From positions 1-64,000 of the forward strand of contig JAEZIT010000128.1 in NCBI GenBank assembly GCA_023436495.1: 64,000 nt of DNA. Reading direction: 5' to 3'. Under the pieces are notes generated by a model. That model was not told where the DNA came from. It saw only the letters and a list, made by a program, of their open reading frames with translations, and searched no databases. Numbering within the stretch: position 1 is the first letter of the stretch; the number at the start of each line of letters is the position of its first letter. This document shows, piece by piece, positions 17,884-26,506 of this stretch. A program made the translations under genes and the position numbers. Source of the DNA: Acidobacteriota bacterium (GTDB lineage: Bacteria > Acidobacteriota > Blastocatellia > Pyrinomonadales > Pyrinomonadaceae).

Positions 17884-18903
17884 TTATGCTCCGATATATT
17901 TCGCATATATCGAACGTGCCTCCGCAACATCGTCCGTACCCTTTATGATCGCGCGTGCGTCGCGAAAGACCGTCAGTTCGCGGCCGTCGATGGCTGCGCG
18001 GACCAGGTATTCATTCTGCTTAACCTCCGCCAGGTTCGCGAGCCGCGCGGCAAGCGCCGGCAGGTCCAGTGTCACGGGCACGGGCGGTGCGATCTGAACG
18101 GCGTCGCGGCCGCAGAGCACGGCGTTGAATTCCTGCGTTTCGGCATCGAGAAAATCGAAGCGCCGATGCCCGCACGCAGGGCATTCCGGCATAGGAGCTC
18201 CGAGCTTTATCTTTCGCCAATCGTTCTGCCAGACGTCGATCTGCATCAGCGAGCCGTGGAGTGACGCGGTATCGCCGACGATGAGCTTTAGCGCTTCGGT
18301 GACCTGGACAGCGGCAATGGACGCGATGACAGGCATGATCACCCCGGCGGTGTCGCACGTCGGCGAACTGCCCGCGTCGGGCATTTCCTCGAAAACGCAG
18401 CGCAGGCACGGCGTTTTGCCGGGAATGATGGTCATGGTCGTTCCGTAGCTGGACACCGCAGCGCCGTAGATCCAGGTCTTTTCGTGCTTTACGCAGGCGT
18501 CATTGAGCAGGTATCGGATCTGGAAATTGTCAGTGCCGTCGAGCGCGAGGTCACAGCCGTCGATGAGGCTTTCGATGTTGGAATTATTGACATCGACAAT
18601 GACGGGTTCGACCTCGACGCCGGAGTTGATCTCGGCGATGCGCGCCTGTGCGGCCGCGGCTTTGGGCAGGCGATCGGCGGCGTCGGATTCCTTAAAAAGC
18701 GTTTGCCGCTGAAGGTTAGTGAATTCGACAAAATCGCGGTCGACAATACGGAGCCGTCCGACGCCGGCCCGCGCGAGCATTTCTGCATGAGAGGCACCGA
18801 GAGCTCCGCAACCGACGAGCAAAACACGCGCGGCGAGAAGTTTTTCCTGGCCTGCGCGGCCGATCTCCGGAAACAAGATCTGTCTGCTGTAACGTTCGTT
18901 CAT
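17884..18903 (-). CDS. ThiF/MoeB-family adenylyltransferase
   Basis: An E1-like enzyme of 339 residues. The ATP site VLLVGCGALGASHAEMLARAGVG is near residue 28, followed by the D-x-x-N-L-Q-R motif in VEFTNLQRQ, and the TDNFQIRYLLNDAC segment. CPACG near residue 240 probably pairs with a second CxxC-like site to hold zinc. MoeB and ThiF adenylate the C-terminal Gly-Gly of MoaD or ThiS. After residue 260 there is a short MoaD/ThiS-unrelated tail. No moa or thi genes are nearby, so the partner cannot be told. Confidence 0.85.
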   Translation of the reverse strand: MNERYSRQILFPEIGRAGQEKLLAARVLLVGCGALGASHAEMLARAGVGRLRIVDRDFVEFTNLQRQTLFKESDAADRLPKAAAAQARIAEINSGVEVEPVIVDVNNSNIESLIDGCDLALDGTDNFQIRYLLNDACVKHEKTWIYGAAVSSYGTTMTIIPGKTPCLRCVFEEMPDAGSSPTCDTAGVIMPVIASIAAVQVTEALKLIVGDTASLHGSLMQIDVWQNDWRKIKLGAPMPECPACGHRRFDFLDAETQEFNAVLCGRDAVQIAPPVPVTLDLPALAARLANLAEVKQNEYLVRAAIDGRELTVFRDARAIIKGTDDVAEARSIYAKYIGA

Positions 18904-18948
18904 GTAAATCCGGCCTTTTAGCCATTCTACAATGTCAGGCGGGAAAAG

Positions 18949-20457
18949 CTAATTTTTTCGAAAAAGGCGTTCGATGGCGGCGCGGTGCATTAATTCCGGT
19001 GACGGCCGCCGGCCGGTCCAGATGAATTGCTGTTCGGCAGCCTGCGCGATTAGCATTTCGAGTCCGCCGAGCGTTTCCACTCCCGCTGCGGCGGCCTCGA
19101 TCAGCAGCGGCGTTTCGAGCGGCGTATAGATCAGGTCGTAAACGAGCTTTAGCCCGGCGAGATGACGGGCCTGTGCGGGCGTTTTGCCTTCGGCCTTGCC
19201 GGACATCCCGAGCGGTGTGGCGTTAACGAGAATGTCGAATTCAGAGAATGATCTTCCCGGCAATTCGGCCAAATCAGGAAGGACGGCGGATCGCGCGCCG
19301 AATTCGGCGGCGAGGGCTTCGGCTTTTTGCGGATCGCGTGCAAAGACGGTGACCCCTGCACCTTCGCGTAAAAGTGCATGAACGCATGCCCGCGCAGCTC
19401 CGCCGGCGCCGATGACGGCGACGTTCGCTCCGTTCAGGTCCTTGAGACGCCGCAGCAGCGGCGCGATGAATCCGGCCGCGTCGGTGTTCGAGCCGTAGAG
19501 CTTGCCGCCGTCGATCCGGATCGTATTGACGGCGCCGACGGCCGCAGCTGTGTCGTCTATTTCGTCTAGGTGCGGAATGACGGCCTGTTTATGCGGGATC
19601 GTGACGGCAAATCCACGAAGGTCGAGATCGACCTCGCGCGTTTCGGGGTTGACGAACCGTCGAAAGAAAGCGTCGACGTCCGAACCCTGGAAAGGGACGA
19701 AGACGGCGTTTTCGGCATTTTCGCGGAAAACGGCATTGTGGATATAGGGCGACATCGAATGTGACGTGCCGCCGCCTATGATGCCGTAAATGTGGGTGTC
19801 GCGGTCGAGCTCTTTGACGCGGTAAACGTCGATCATGTCGCGGACGGAGATCTGCCCGGGAGCGGTTTCACTGCCTGTTTCGAGTGAGGCATAGGTCAAA
19901 TAGGCGCCGTGCGCCAGGCCGAGAATGCGTGTCCATTTTCCGGATTCGCCCATCGCGATCGGAATGACCGCGACGCCGCGCGAATGAGCGAGATCGAGGA
20001 GGTTCCAGACAGCTATCGAATCAACGGCATCGTCGGCGCGGACGGCAAGTTTGACCACGTCGCAGCCGGTCGCAGCGAGGCGTTCGAAGATCTCGGGGAG
20101 ATCGGCGGGCACGCCGGAAAAATCGTGGAACGAACAGATCTTCGGGCGGAAGCCGCGAAAAAGAGCGTTTTCGACGACGTCCTCTTCGAGGTCGGCGCCG
20201 CAGAAATCGCCGGTCGTATTCCAGAAATCACGGCGGTCTTCGATATTGAGTTTTCGGGCGCCGCCCTGATCCGCGGGGCGAAAAGTTTGAATAAAATTTT
20301 CGTTGAAGGGAATTTCTATGCGTTCGAATTCATTTTCGTCGAGGCAGTCGAACCGCAGTTCGGTCAGGTCCGCGAGGCCGGAGGCGGTTTTGATCTTTTC
20401 GTTGAATTCGTCGGCGGTCGCCGCACAAACGGTGACGCAGACCTTCCCTGAGTTCAT
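18949..20457 (-). CDS. aroDE: bifunctional 3-dehydroquinate dehydratase / shikimate dehydrogenase
   Basis: A 502-residue fusion. The first half (about 1-215) is a type I dehydroquinase: catalytic His in SFHDFSG, Schiff-base Lys in DVVKLAV. The second half (about 222-500) is shikimate dehydrogenase: GGTSHSMSPYIHNAVF, the catalytic Lys in VTIPHKQAVIPHLDEID, GSNTDAAGF and the NADP site VIGAGGAARACVHALL. The enzyme does two consecutive steps of the shikimate pathway. Its start overlaps the stop of the TspO-like gene by 4 bp. AroA and AroK are at 38877-40688. The fusion is usual in plants and chlamydiae and occurs in some other bacteria. Confidence 0.93.
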   Translation of the reverse strand: MNSGKVCVTVCAATADEFNEKIKTASGLADLTELRFDCLDENEFERIEIPFNENFIQTFRPADQGGARKLNIEDRRDFWNTTGDFCGADLEEDVVENALFRGFRPKICSFHDFSGVPADLPEIFERLAATGCDVVKLAVRADDAVDSIAVWNLLDLAHSRGVAVIPIAMGESGKWTRILGLAHGAYLTYASLETGSETAPGQISVRDMIDVYRVKELDRDTHIYGIIGGGTSHSMSPYIHNAVFRENAENAVFVPFQGSDVDAFFRRFVNPETREVDLDLRGFAVTIPHKQAVIPHLDEIDDTAAAVGAVNTIRIDGGKLYGSNTDAAGFIAPLLRRLKDLNGANVAVIGAGGAARACVHALLREGAGVTVFARDPQKAEALAAEFGARSAVLPDLAELPGRSFSEFDILVNATPLGMSGKAEGKTPAQARHLAGLKLVYDLIYTPLETPLLIEAAAAGVETLGGLEMLIAQAAEQQFIWTGRRPSPELMHRAAIERLFRKN

Positions 20458-21227
20458 TCGTTATCGTAAACATCGCGGTGGGACGGCAGATTTACCACGA
20501 AGCTGAGCGCCGCGACGAGGCTCATTACGACGCCGGCCGCGGCCGCGGCTATCACTAGCGTCTGCGCCGTCTGTTCGATAGCGATAGCCGTCAAAGCCCA
20601 CGCGATCGCGAGTGGAAAGAAGTAGTTTCCGAGACCTATGCGGACGGCCACGCCGATCAGTGCCGCGGCCAGGATCAGTAGCGGACCAAGCCAGTTATTG
20701 CCCGATTCAGCCGCCGTTCCCCGAGCGAGATGGCCGGCAGCGACCAGCCACACCGTGAAATTGACGATCGTCGCCGCGGTTATCCAGCCGAAATACAGCC
20801 CGAAGGGGCCGCGTGCGAACCAGTATTCGCTGGCTGACGCGTCGCGTTTCAGCAGAATATTGATATACAACAATACAGCGGCGAGCAGCAGAATGACGAT
20901 AAATGATGCGGTGATCATGTCGCCGACCCAAACGTATATCCAAACGCAGTTGAGAAGGCAGCTAAGGATATACGGCGTGCGGACGCGGCGAAACCGTTCA
21001 AGATTGTCCGGAAGCAGTTGATAGACCGTAAACGCTATCATGCCGGCATATATGAATGTCCAGATCGAGAACGCGTAGCCAGCGGGCGTGATCAGCGTTG
21101 GGTAACGGGCCGAGACCTGGGAAACGGTCGCTCCGTTAAGGCGGCCGGTCGAGCCCAGGAAATTGAATGCGATCATGCCGACGGTGGCAATCAAGACAAG
21201 AATGGATCTAAGCCGGTCGGAATTCAT
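20454..21227 (-). CDS. TspO/MBR-related integral membrane protein
   Basis: A 257-residue, Trp-containing, very hydrophobic protein with about seven or eight membrane helices. The segment TPAGYAFSIWTFIYAGMIAF is characteristic of the TspO/MBR relatives, although TspO itself is about 160 residues with five helices; this is the longer variant. TspO proteins bind porphyrins and tetrapyrroles; whether that holds for this longer branch is unknown. It is coupled at both ends: TAATG with the upstream DUF6265 gene and a 4-bp overlap with aroDE downstream. Confidence 0.75.
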   Translation of the reverse strand: MNSDRLRSILVLIATVGMIAFNFLGSTGRLNGATVSQVSARYPTLITPAGYAFSIWTFIYAGMIAFTVYQLLPDNLERFRRVRTPYILSCLLNCVWIYVWVGDMITASFIVILLLAAVLLYINILLKRDASASEYWFARGPFGLYFGWITAATIVNFTVWLVAAGHLARGTAAESGNNWLGPLLILAAALIGVAVRIGLGNYFFPLAIAWALTAIAIEQTAQTLVIAAAAAGVVMSLVAALSFVVNLPSHRDVYDNE

Positions 21228-21745
21228 TACTTAACGCGTGTGTACCGAAAGGTTTCTTCTGACACGGAACCGTTTTTGCCGGACATTGCAAGATAGAGCG
21301 TCACAGCGTCGGGTCCGGCAACCTCGAACGTAAGCCCCTCGAAATAAAGGCGGTTCTTGTCTTTCTTAACAAACTTGAAATCGACGGTCTTTTCCCTTTC
21401 TTCCCAAGCGACGAGGTTGCCGTGGAAGTGTTTTACTCGCATTACAAGCGAGCCGTCGGTCTCTTCGAGCGTCATGAACTCGTAAAATACGGGCTTTTCG
21501 TCCTTTGTCAGACGAAACATGCCGATCATGACGCCGCCTTTTGGCTTGTTCCAGGTCTCTTCGGCTTCGCTGCCGAAGCCTTCGCCGGTCCAGGTTCCTG
21601 CCAGCCATGCCATGTCAGCGATCGAAGCCTTTTCGCTTTTTTGCCCGGGGGCCAGCTTAATGGTATTCTCCGTTTGCCGAGCCTGTCCGGCGGACACGAT
21701 CGCGGCGGCGAATATTATCAGCGAACCCAATAGAAGTTTTTTCAT
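21227..21745 (-). CDS. DUF6265 secreted protein
   Basis: A signal peptide of about 20 residues (MKKLLLGSLIIFAAAIVSAG) precedes a lipocalin-like beta domain with the marker AWLAGTWTGEGFGSEAEETW, then FRLTKDEKPVFYEFM and ending SVSEETFRYTRV. This matches the DUF6265 family of small exported beta-barrel proteins of unknown role. It is the first gene of a three-gene coupled unit with the TspO-like protein and AroDE (stop and start share one base, TAATG). Confidence 0.78.
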   Translation of the reverse strand: MKKLLLGSLIIFAAAIVSAGQARQTENTIKLAPGQKSEKASIADMAWLAGTWTGEGFGSEAEETWNKPKGGVMIGMFRLTKDEKPVFYEFMTLEETDGSLVMRVKHFHGNLVAWEEREKTVDFKFVKKDKNRLYFEGLTFEVAGPDAVTLYLAMSGKNGSVSEETFRYTRVK

Positions 21746-22050
21746 CTGAATAATTTACAACTTGTTCGGGCGATTGTCGAAAGCCCGAATGAGCGGTCAA
21801 AATAATGGCTGAAAGGCGAGCGTTCTGACCATTTTGACATTCGTGATTCACCTTTTCGTATGGCGGTAACGGAAAACGTAAAGAATTGTAAACGAAAAAG
21901 TCTAAGTTTTATAAGGATTTTATCGATTAATAAGGTGATTGGGGATATATTAGAGTTTGGCATCGCGTTTGCGTAAGAGATAGCGGACGCACCTTCCGTC
22001 TTTCCCCCGTGCGTGGATCAAGAAGGAAAGTGAGAGGGACACCCGAGGAA
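21746..22050. other. intergenic region with hairpins, promoter of the small secreted gene
   Basis: This 305-bp gap lies between divergent genes. It holds inverted repeats TTCGGGC/GCCCGAA (21765-21771 with 21783-21789) and GTCAAAAT-TGG against CCATTTTGAC (about 21797-21841). An AT-rich stretch at 21900-21955 includes GATATATT and could hold a plus-strand promoter. A 6-bp stem ACGCAC/GTGCGT (21987-21992 with 22009-22014) sits in the presumed leader. No known riboswitch was recognised. Confidence 0.45.
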
Positions 22051-22290
22051 ATGAAGAACTTTAACAAATTTTTATTCACGTTTGCGTTGATCGTTTGCGC
22101 CTCACTCGGCGTATCGGCGCAAAAGGGCAATGACGATAAGAAACCACCGAAGAATCCGCCGCAGATCAACCCGGAGAACAAAAAACCGCGCGACGAAAAG
22201 CCGCCGAAAAACGACGACAAACGCGGCGGCAAAAAACCCGGCTTCGCGTTAATGTACGCCGGACGCGAGATCGATATCGAATTAGCCTGA
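22051..22290 (+). CDS. small secreted Lys/Pro-rich protein
   Basis: Start taken at ATG 22051, after CGAGGA at a good Shine-Dalgarno distance, giving 79 residues. A signal peptide (MKNFNKFLFTFALIVCASLG, cleavage after VSA) precedes a low-complexity chain rich in KPPKN, DDK and GGKK repeats, and a short hydrophobic end near FALMYAGREID. The mature part is highly basic and proline-rich. No family is recognised. It may bind acidic polymers or nucleic acid outside the cell; this is only suggested by composition. An upstream in-frame start at 22009 would spoil the signal peptide. Confidence 0.65.
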   Translation: MKNFNKFLFTFALIVCASLGVSAQKGNDDKKPPKNPPQINPENKKPRDEKPPKNDDKRGGKKPGFALMYAGREIDIELA

Positions 22291-22310
22291 TCAAGTGACG
22301 GGCAAGCAAA

Positions 22311-22345
22311 CAAAAAAGGGCAGCTTCGAATGAACGAGGCTGCCC
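22311..22345 (-). terminator. rho-independent terminator for tRNA-Val
   Basis: An 11-bp stem (22318-22328 with 22335-22345, one G-T type mismatch) is followed, on the minus strand, by TTTTTTG. It lies 9 bp past the 3' end of the tRNA gene. Confidence 0.85.
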
Positions 22346-22353
22346 ATTAATAT

Positions 22354-22428
22354 TGGTGCCGACTAGAAGATTTGAACTTCTGACCTATCGCGTGTGAAGC
22401 GAGTGCTCTACCACTGAGCTAAGTCGGC
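22354..22428 (-). tRNA. tRNA-Val (anticodon CAC)
   Basis: Read on the minus strand it has a perfect 7-bp acceptor stem GCCGACT/AGTCGGC, a D-arm TAGCTCAGTGGTAGAGC, an anticodon loop TTCACAC with anticodon CAC (reading GTG), the five-base variable loop, a T-arm AGAAG-TTCAAAT-CTTCT and an encoded CCA end (22354-22356). A terminator follows directly. Confidence 0.95.
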
Positions 22429-22468
22429 GAAGATCTGAATATGCCGGTTGTTTCCGGCGTTTGTGAAC

Positions 22469-22948
22469 CTAGATCGACGGGTCGTCCGCTTTTGCGGGGC
22501 GGTTTTCGTCGGTCGCCCAGATGGTGCCGAGGGACGAATCGGTATAAAAGTGCCGGCTGCCGGTCGCCGTGACGCCTTCCGAAACCTGCGGGTCGGCGGT
22601 CACGGAATAGAATGCGGGCCGCGCGCCAGATGCTGCCTCGACGGATAGGGTGTAAATATAACCGTTTACCACGGGGCGTTCGCCCTTGAACCTTTCGTCG
22701 AGAACGCCCGTGTTGACCAATTCGTCAAACGAAGCGAAGTTTCCGCGGTGCTTTGCGGCGTATTGTGCCTGCAGCGTCCGGAGTTTTTCCAGCGATTGTG
22801 CGGCGGCCGTTTCGTTGCCGCTCTTGATCATGGAGCTCCAGGCGTAGCTGCCGACGCCGATCAGCAGGCCGATGATGGCAATAACGATCATCAGCTCGAT
22901 CAGATTAAATCCGCGCTGATCTTTAAGGCGATTTCGTAAATTCTTCAT
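22469..22948 (-). CDS. type IV pilin-like (prepilin) protein
   Basis: Start taken at ATG ending at 22948, which gives a short basic leader MKNLRNRLKDQRG and then the prepilin site G|FNLIELMIVIAIIGLLIGVG with Glu at position 5. The hydrophobic N-terminal helix is followed by a soluble domain with YAAKHRGNFASFDELV, typical of minor pilins or type II secretion pseudopilins. The tail TGSRHFYTDSSLGTIWATDE is characteristic of the Acidobacteriota prepilins. No assembly genes are nearby; the pilus or secretion machine must be elsewhere. It lies 41 bp from tRNA-Val on the same strand. Confidence 0.85.
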   Translation of the reverse strand: MKNLRNRLKDQRGFNLIELMIVIAIIGLLIGVGSYAWSSMIKSGNETAAAQSLEKLRTLQAQYAAKHRGNFASFDELVNTGVLDERFKGERPVVNGYIYTLSVEAASGARPAFYSVTADPQVSEGVTATGSRHFYTDSSLGTIWATDENRPAKADDPSI

Positions 22949-23156
22949 ATTTGGTACGGTGAAACTATCTCCGGTAAACTTCACGAAAAATAAACGGATA
23001 AGTTTCAAAAGTTTAGACGTTTTCGGTAGCGCAATGCAAATCGCGGCTGTTAAATGCGATTTCGCGGCCGTTTGGAATTATTAGATGCAGCAGACCGGTA
23101 AAATCCTGTAAAATAGTTCGGATGAACGCATTTGGCGTTACCTGCATCAGAGAAAG

Positions 23157-24167
23157 ATGATGAGAGACTGGATCACGACCGAAAGCCCCGCACAGGCGCC
23201 CGCATCCGCCGAGGCGAGGGCCGGCATCAATGCCGCCGAAAAGATCCGCAGCCTGCAGGCGGCGATCGAACGGGTGATAAAGGGCAAGCCGGAGACGGTG
23301 AAGTACGCCCTGGTCGCGCTGTTGGCAAAAGGGCACCTGCTGATCGAGGACGTTCCTGGTATCGGGAAGACGACGTTGGCCAATGCGCTGTCGCGCGCCC
23401 TGGAGTTGTCGTTTCAGCGTATTCAGTTCACATCGGACCTTTTGCCGTCGGATGTCATTGGGCTTTCGGTGTTCAATCAGCAGAACGGCGATTTCGAATG
23501 GAAGCCGGGGCCGATATTCTCGAACATCGTGCTTGCGGACGAGATAAACCGTGCTACGCCGAAAACCCAGTCCGCGCTGCTCGAAGCCATGGCGGAAGAG
23601 CAGGTTACGGTCGAGGGGATCTCGCGTAGGCTGCCGCGGCCGTTCATGGTCGTGGCGACACAGAACCCCGCCGAACATCACGGCACCTATCCGCTGCCCG
23701 AATCGCAGCTCGACCGGTTTATGCTGCGGCTGCATATCGGCTATCCGGATCCGGCGGACGAACGAAAGATACTTCGCGACCGCGAAACGGTAAACCCGCT
23801 CGACTACGTGCGGCCCGTAATGACGGAGGACGAGGTCGTCGAATTGCAGGATATGGTCGCCGAGGTCCGTGTGGATGACGCTCTGCTTGATTATTTGCTG
23901 AAGATCGTCGATGCAACGCGGCGGAGCGAATCGCTCGAGCTCGGGATCAGCCCTCGCGGTGCACTCGCATTATTCCGCTCGGCGCAGGCACTTGCCCTGA
24001 TCGAAGGCCGCGATTACTGCATCGCGGACGATATCAAACGCCTTGTGGTGCCGTGCTTTGCCCACCGCATCATCGTAAATTCCCGCACATCCGGCATTCG
24101 CCAACGCACCCGCGAAGCAGAACAGGTCCTTAACGAAATCCTGCAAAAGATCGCAGTGCCGGTATAG
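23157..24167 (+). CDS. MoxR family AAA+ ATPase
   Basis: A 336-residue AAA+ protein. Walker A is in VPGIGKTTLANALSRAL (about residue 67), Walker B in NIVLADEINRATPKTQSALLEAM, and sensor 1 in VVATQNPAEHHGTYPLPESQ. MoxR ATPases act as chaperones that help assemble or activate metal-dependent or membrane complexes, usually with a DUF58 partner, as found here 185 bp downstream. No VWA-domain gene follows. Confidence 0.92.
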   Translation: MMRDWITTESPAQAPASAEARAGINAAEKIRSLQAAIERVIKGKPETVKYALVALLAKGHLLIEDVPGIGKTTLANALSRALELSFQRIQFTSDLLPSDVIGLSVFNQQNGDFEWKPGPIFSNIVLADEINRATPKTQSALLEAMAEEQVTVEGISRRLPRPFMVVATQNPAEHHGTYPLPESQLDRFMLRLHIGYPDPADERKILRDRETVNPLDYVRPVMTEDEVVELQDMVAEVRVDDALLDYLLKIVDATRRSESLELGISPRGALALFRSAQALALIEGRDYCIADDIKRLVVPCFAHRIIVNSRTSGIRQRTREAEQVLNEILQKIAVPV

Positions 24168-24352
24168 CGGCGACGAAGACTATTCGGATCTACGAACCGT
24201 GATCAATAGGTCGCGAGGTTAATACCCATTTTCGAACAGACCACAGATAGTAGCTTTTGACCGGTCGGGCTGATTCAAGGCCATCTGTAATGTAGCGATC
24301 GTGTGATTCTTACAGCGTTACATTGCCAGGCTGGATAGGCTATGATTTGACC

Positions 24353-25789
24353 GTGAATATACGGACGCTCAGCCAGCTTTTTTCGCTTCGCGACCTGCGC
24401 AATGCTTTTTTGGGCATTGCGGTGGTCGTGGGCGGCATTGGGTTGTCGGTGCTGACGCTGTATGCGCATCGTTCGGGAAACCCGAGGCTGGCGGGCACGG
24501 CGGCGGTGATATCCCTGCTGTTCGTGCTGTTGATATTGATCTTTGTCGTACCACCGCTGGCGAAGAACGCGGGCAAGGAAGCTTCGCAGATGAACCTTCC
24601 GTTCGAATTCACCGCGGGTGGTGCGATCGTACTGGGGCTGATAGCCGTGGTCGGGTTTTCGGCGTGGAATACGGGCAACAATCTTCTGTTCCTGGTGCTG
24701 TCGTTCCTGTCGGCGGCCATGCTCGTGGGGTTTTTTGCGGGAAGCTTCGTTTTAAAAAAGCTAGACGTCAAAATGCGTTTCCCCGAGACGATCTATGCCG
24801 GGCAGGAAACCCCAATTCTGGTCAGCCTAAATAACCGCAAACGCATATTCCCCAGCTATTCGGTGGTCGCTGAGGTTCGCGGACGCGAGCGCGAGCGCAG
24901 CGTCGCGGCGGACGACCTGGAAAAGATACTGCCGAAATGGATCGCCGAACGCCTGTCGCGGCCGCCGGTCGTCAGGCGAACGCTGTCGTATTTCGTGCAC
25001 GTTCCGCGGCGAACGACAGCTGAAAACAAGACGGATCACATTTTTCGGCGGCGCGGACGTTTCGTTATAAAGGATTTCGAGCTTTCGACTAGGTTCCCGT
25101 TCGGATTTTTCAGGCATCGAAGGCGGTTGACGGCGCGTGAGACGGAGCTGATCGTCTTTCCGAAGGTCGAACCGATCGATAATGAATTGGACGACATGCC
25201 GCTCGAGGCCGGAAAGATCGTCGCTAATAAACGCGGGCTCGGGCAAGACTTGCTGGCGTTGCGCGATTACAGGCCGAACGACGACCTTCGCCGCGTCGAT
25301 TGGAAGGCGACCGCGCGTTCACAGCAACTGACCGTCCGAGAGTTTTCCGCTGAGGACGACAAGCGTATAACCGTATTTTTCGACACCCGCGTTCCCGAAG
25401 GCGCTGAGAAGAAAGCAACTCTGCGTGAGCGGATCGAAGCGGAACAGCGCGAAGAGGGTTTTGTGTTATCCGAACGGTTCGAGCGCGGCGTCGAACTCGC
25501 AGCGTCGCTTATCAGCCATTTTACCGATGAGCAGGCTGAGATCAGGCTGGTGATCGATAGTAAGGAAAGCGATTACGGCATCGGAGCACGCCATCTGCAT
25601 GAATGCCTGAAACAGCTTGCGTTGGTCGAGCCGACATTTGTAAGGCCGGAAGCCGCAGGTGAAACCGAAAGGCGTTTCATCGACATCGTGGACCAGAGCT
25701 CCGACAGCCATTCGTTCGTCGTGACGACGCAGAACACGGCGAAATTCAACGCGGATACGGGCGACCGGCTGGTGTTTATCGGATATTGA
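24353..25789 (+). CDS. DUF58 membrane protein, MoxR partner
   Basis: Start taken at GTG 24353 (MNIRTLSQLF); an in-frame TTG at 24323 is less likely. Three hydrophobic segments lie in the first 130 residues. The DUF58 signature is GQDLLALRDYRPNDDLRRVDWKATARS-like sequence near residue 300, with a preceding beta-rich region. DUF58 proteins have a von Willebrand A-like core and work with MoxR ATPases. Together they probably mature a cell-envelope or metal protein. The function here is inferred from the pairing. Confidence 0.85.
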   Translation: MNIRTLSQLFSLRDLRNAFLGIAVVVGGIGLSVLTLYAHRSGNPRLAGTAAVISLLFVLLILIFVVPPLAKNAGKEASQMNLPFEFTAGGAIVLGLIAVVGFSAWNTGNNLLFLVLSFLSAAMLVGFFAGSFVLKKLDVKMRFPETIYAGQETPILVSLNNRKRIFPSYSVVAEVRGRERERSVAADDLEKILPKWIAERLSRPPVVRRTLSYFVHVPRRTTAENKTDHIFRRRGRFVIKDFELSTRFPFGFFRHRRRLTARETELIVFPKVEPIDNELDDMPLEAGKIVANKRGLGQDLLALRDYRPNDDLRRVDWKATARSQQLTVREFSAEDDKRITVFFDTRVPEGAEKKATLRERIEAEQREEGFVLSERFERGVELAASLISHFTDEQAEIRLVIDSKESDYGIGARHLHECLKQLALVEPTFVRPEAAGETERRFIDIVDQSSDSHSFVVTTQNTAKFNADTGDRLVFIGY

Positions 25790-25906
25790 GCCGGCAAAAG
25801 GCGGGATCGGAAATTGTTTGGAGCGTTTGCGGGACCGCTCAACGCTAAAAGCCATTAGGAGAATAGTAAAAACTGTCACAAACAAGGCGGTTGCGGTGTA
25901 TTCTTA

Positions 25907-26506
25907 GTGACGAGCATTTTTGTGATGCTGAAAATGAGCGAAGGCACGGAAATTTTTGTGGACATAATGTCCGAGCAGACAGCGGCGTTAGCTAAGGAGA
26001 AGATCGAATTTGATGAGGCTTTTACGCTGCATCACAGAACGGTGTTTCGCACCGCGCGGTCCGTCGTGCGCGATCCCGGCCTGGCCGAGGACGTGACGCA
26101 GGAGGTGTTCCTGCGGCTTTACAACCACATGGATTCGATCGCCGATGCGGAAATGCTTCGTCCGTGGCTGATCCGCGTTGCCTTAAATGTTGCTCGAAAT
26201 ACGCTTCGGGGTAATATCAGGGCGAACACGCGGGATGAAAATTACGTCAAAGAGACAGTGGAAAGCTCCGTGTTTTCGGTTGAAACGGATTATGAAGAGC
26301 AGACCGGTTTAAATGAGATCTACCGGGCTCTGAATAAAATAAAGGAACCGCTTCGGAGCTGCCTGATCTTGAAACAGCAAGGCATGTCGTATAAAGAGAT
26401 CGCGGCCAGTCTTTCGCTGAACGAAACGAGCATCGGAACGTTTGTTGCTCGTGCCCGGCAGGAATTCTCTCGCCATTACGGCAAGATCGGGAAGGATGTG
26501 TTATGA
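25907..26506 (+). CDS. ECF-type RNA polymerase sigma factor
   Basis: A 199-residue sigma-70 family protein. Region 2 is near residues 35-105 (HRTVFRTARSVV, DVTQEVFLRLY, WLIRVALNVARNTLR), and region 4 near 140-190 with the helix-turn-helix LKQQGMSYKEIAASLSLNE. Start may be the first ATG or one at MSEQ (residue 22). The downstream zf-HC2 anti-sigma gene overlaps it by 4 bp (ATGA). Such pairs respond to envelope signals. The ECF subgroup cannot be set from sequence alone. Confidence 0.9.
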   Translation: MTSIFVMLKMSEGTEIFVDIMSEQTAALAKEKIEFDEAFTLHHRTVFRTARSVVRDPGLAEDVTQEVFLRLYNHMDSIADAEMLRPWLIRVALNVARNTLRGNIRANTRDENYVKETVESSVFSVETDYEEQTGLNEIYRALNKIKEPLRSCLILKQQGMSYKEIAASLSLNETSIGTFVARARQEFSRHYGKIGKDVL

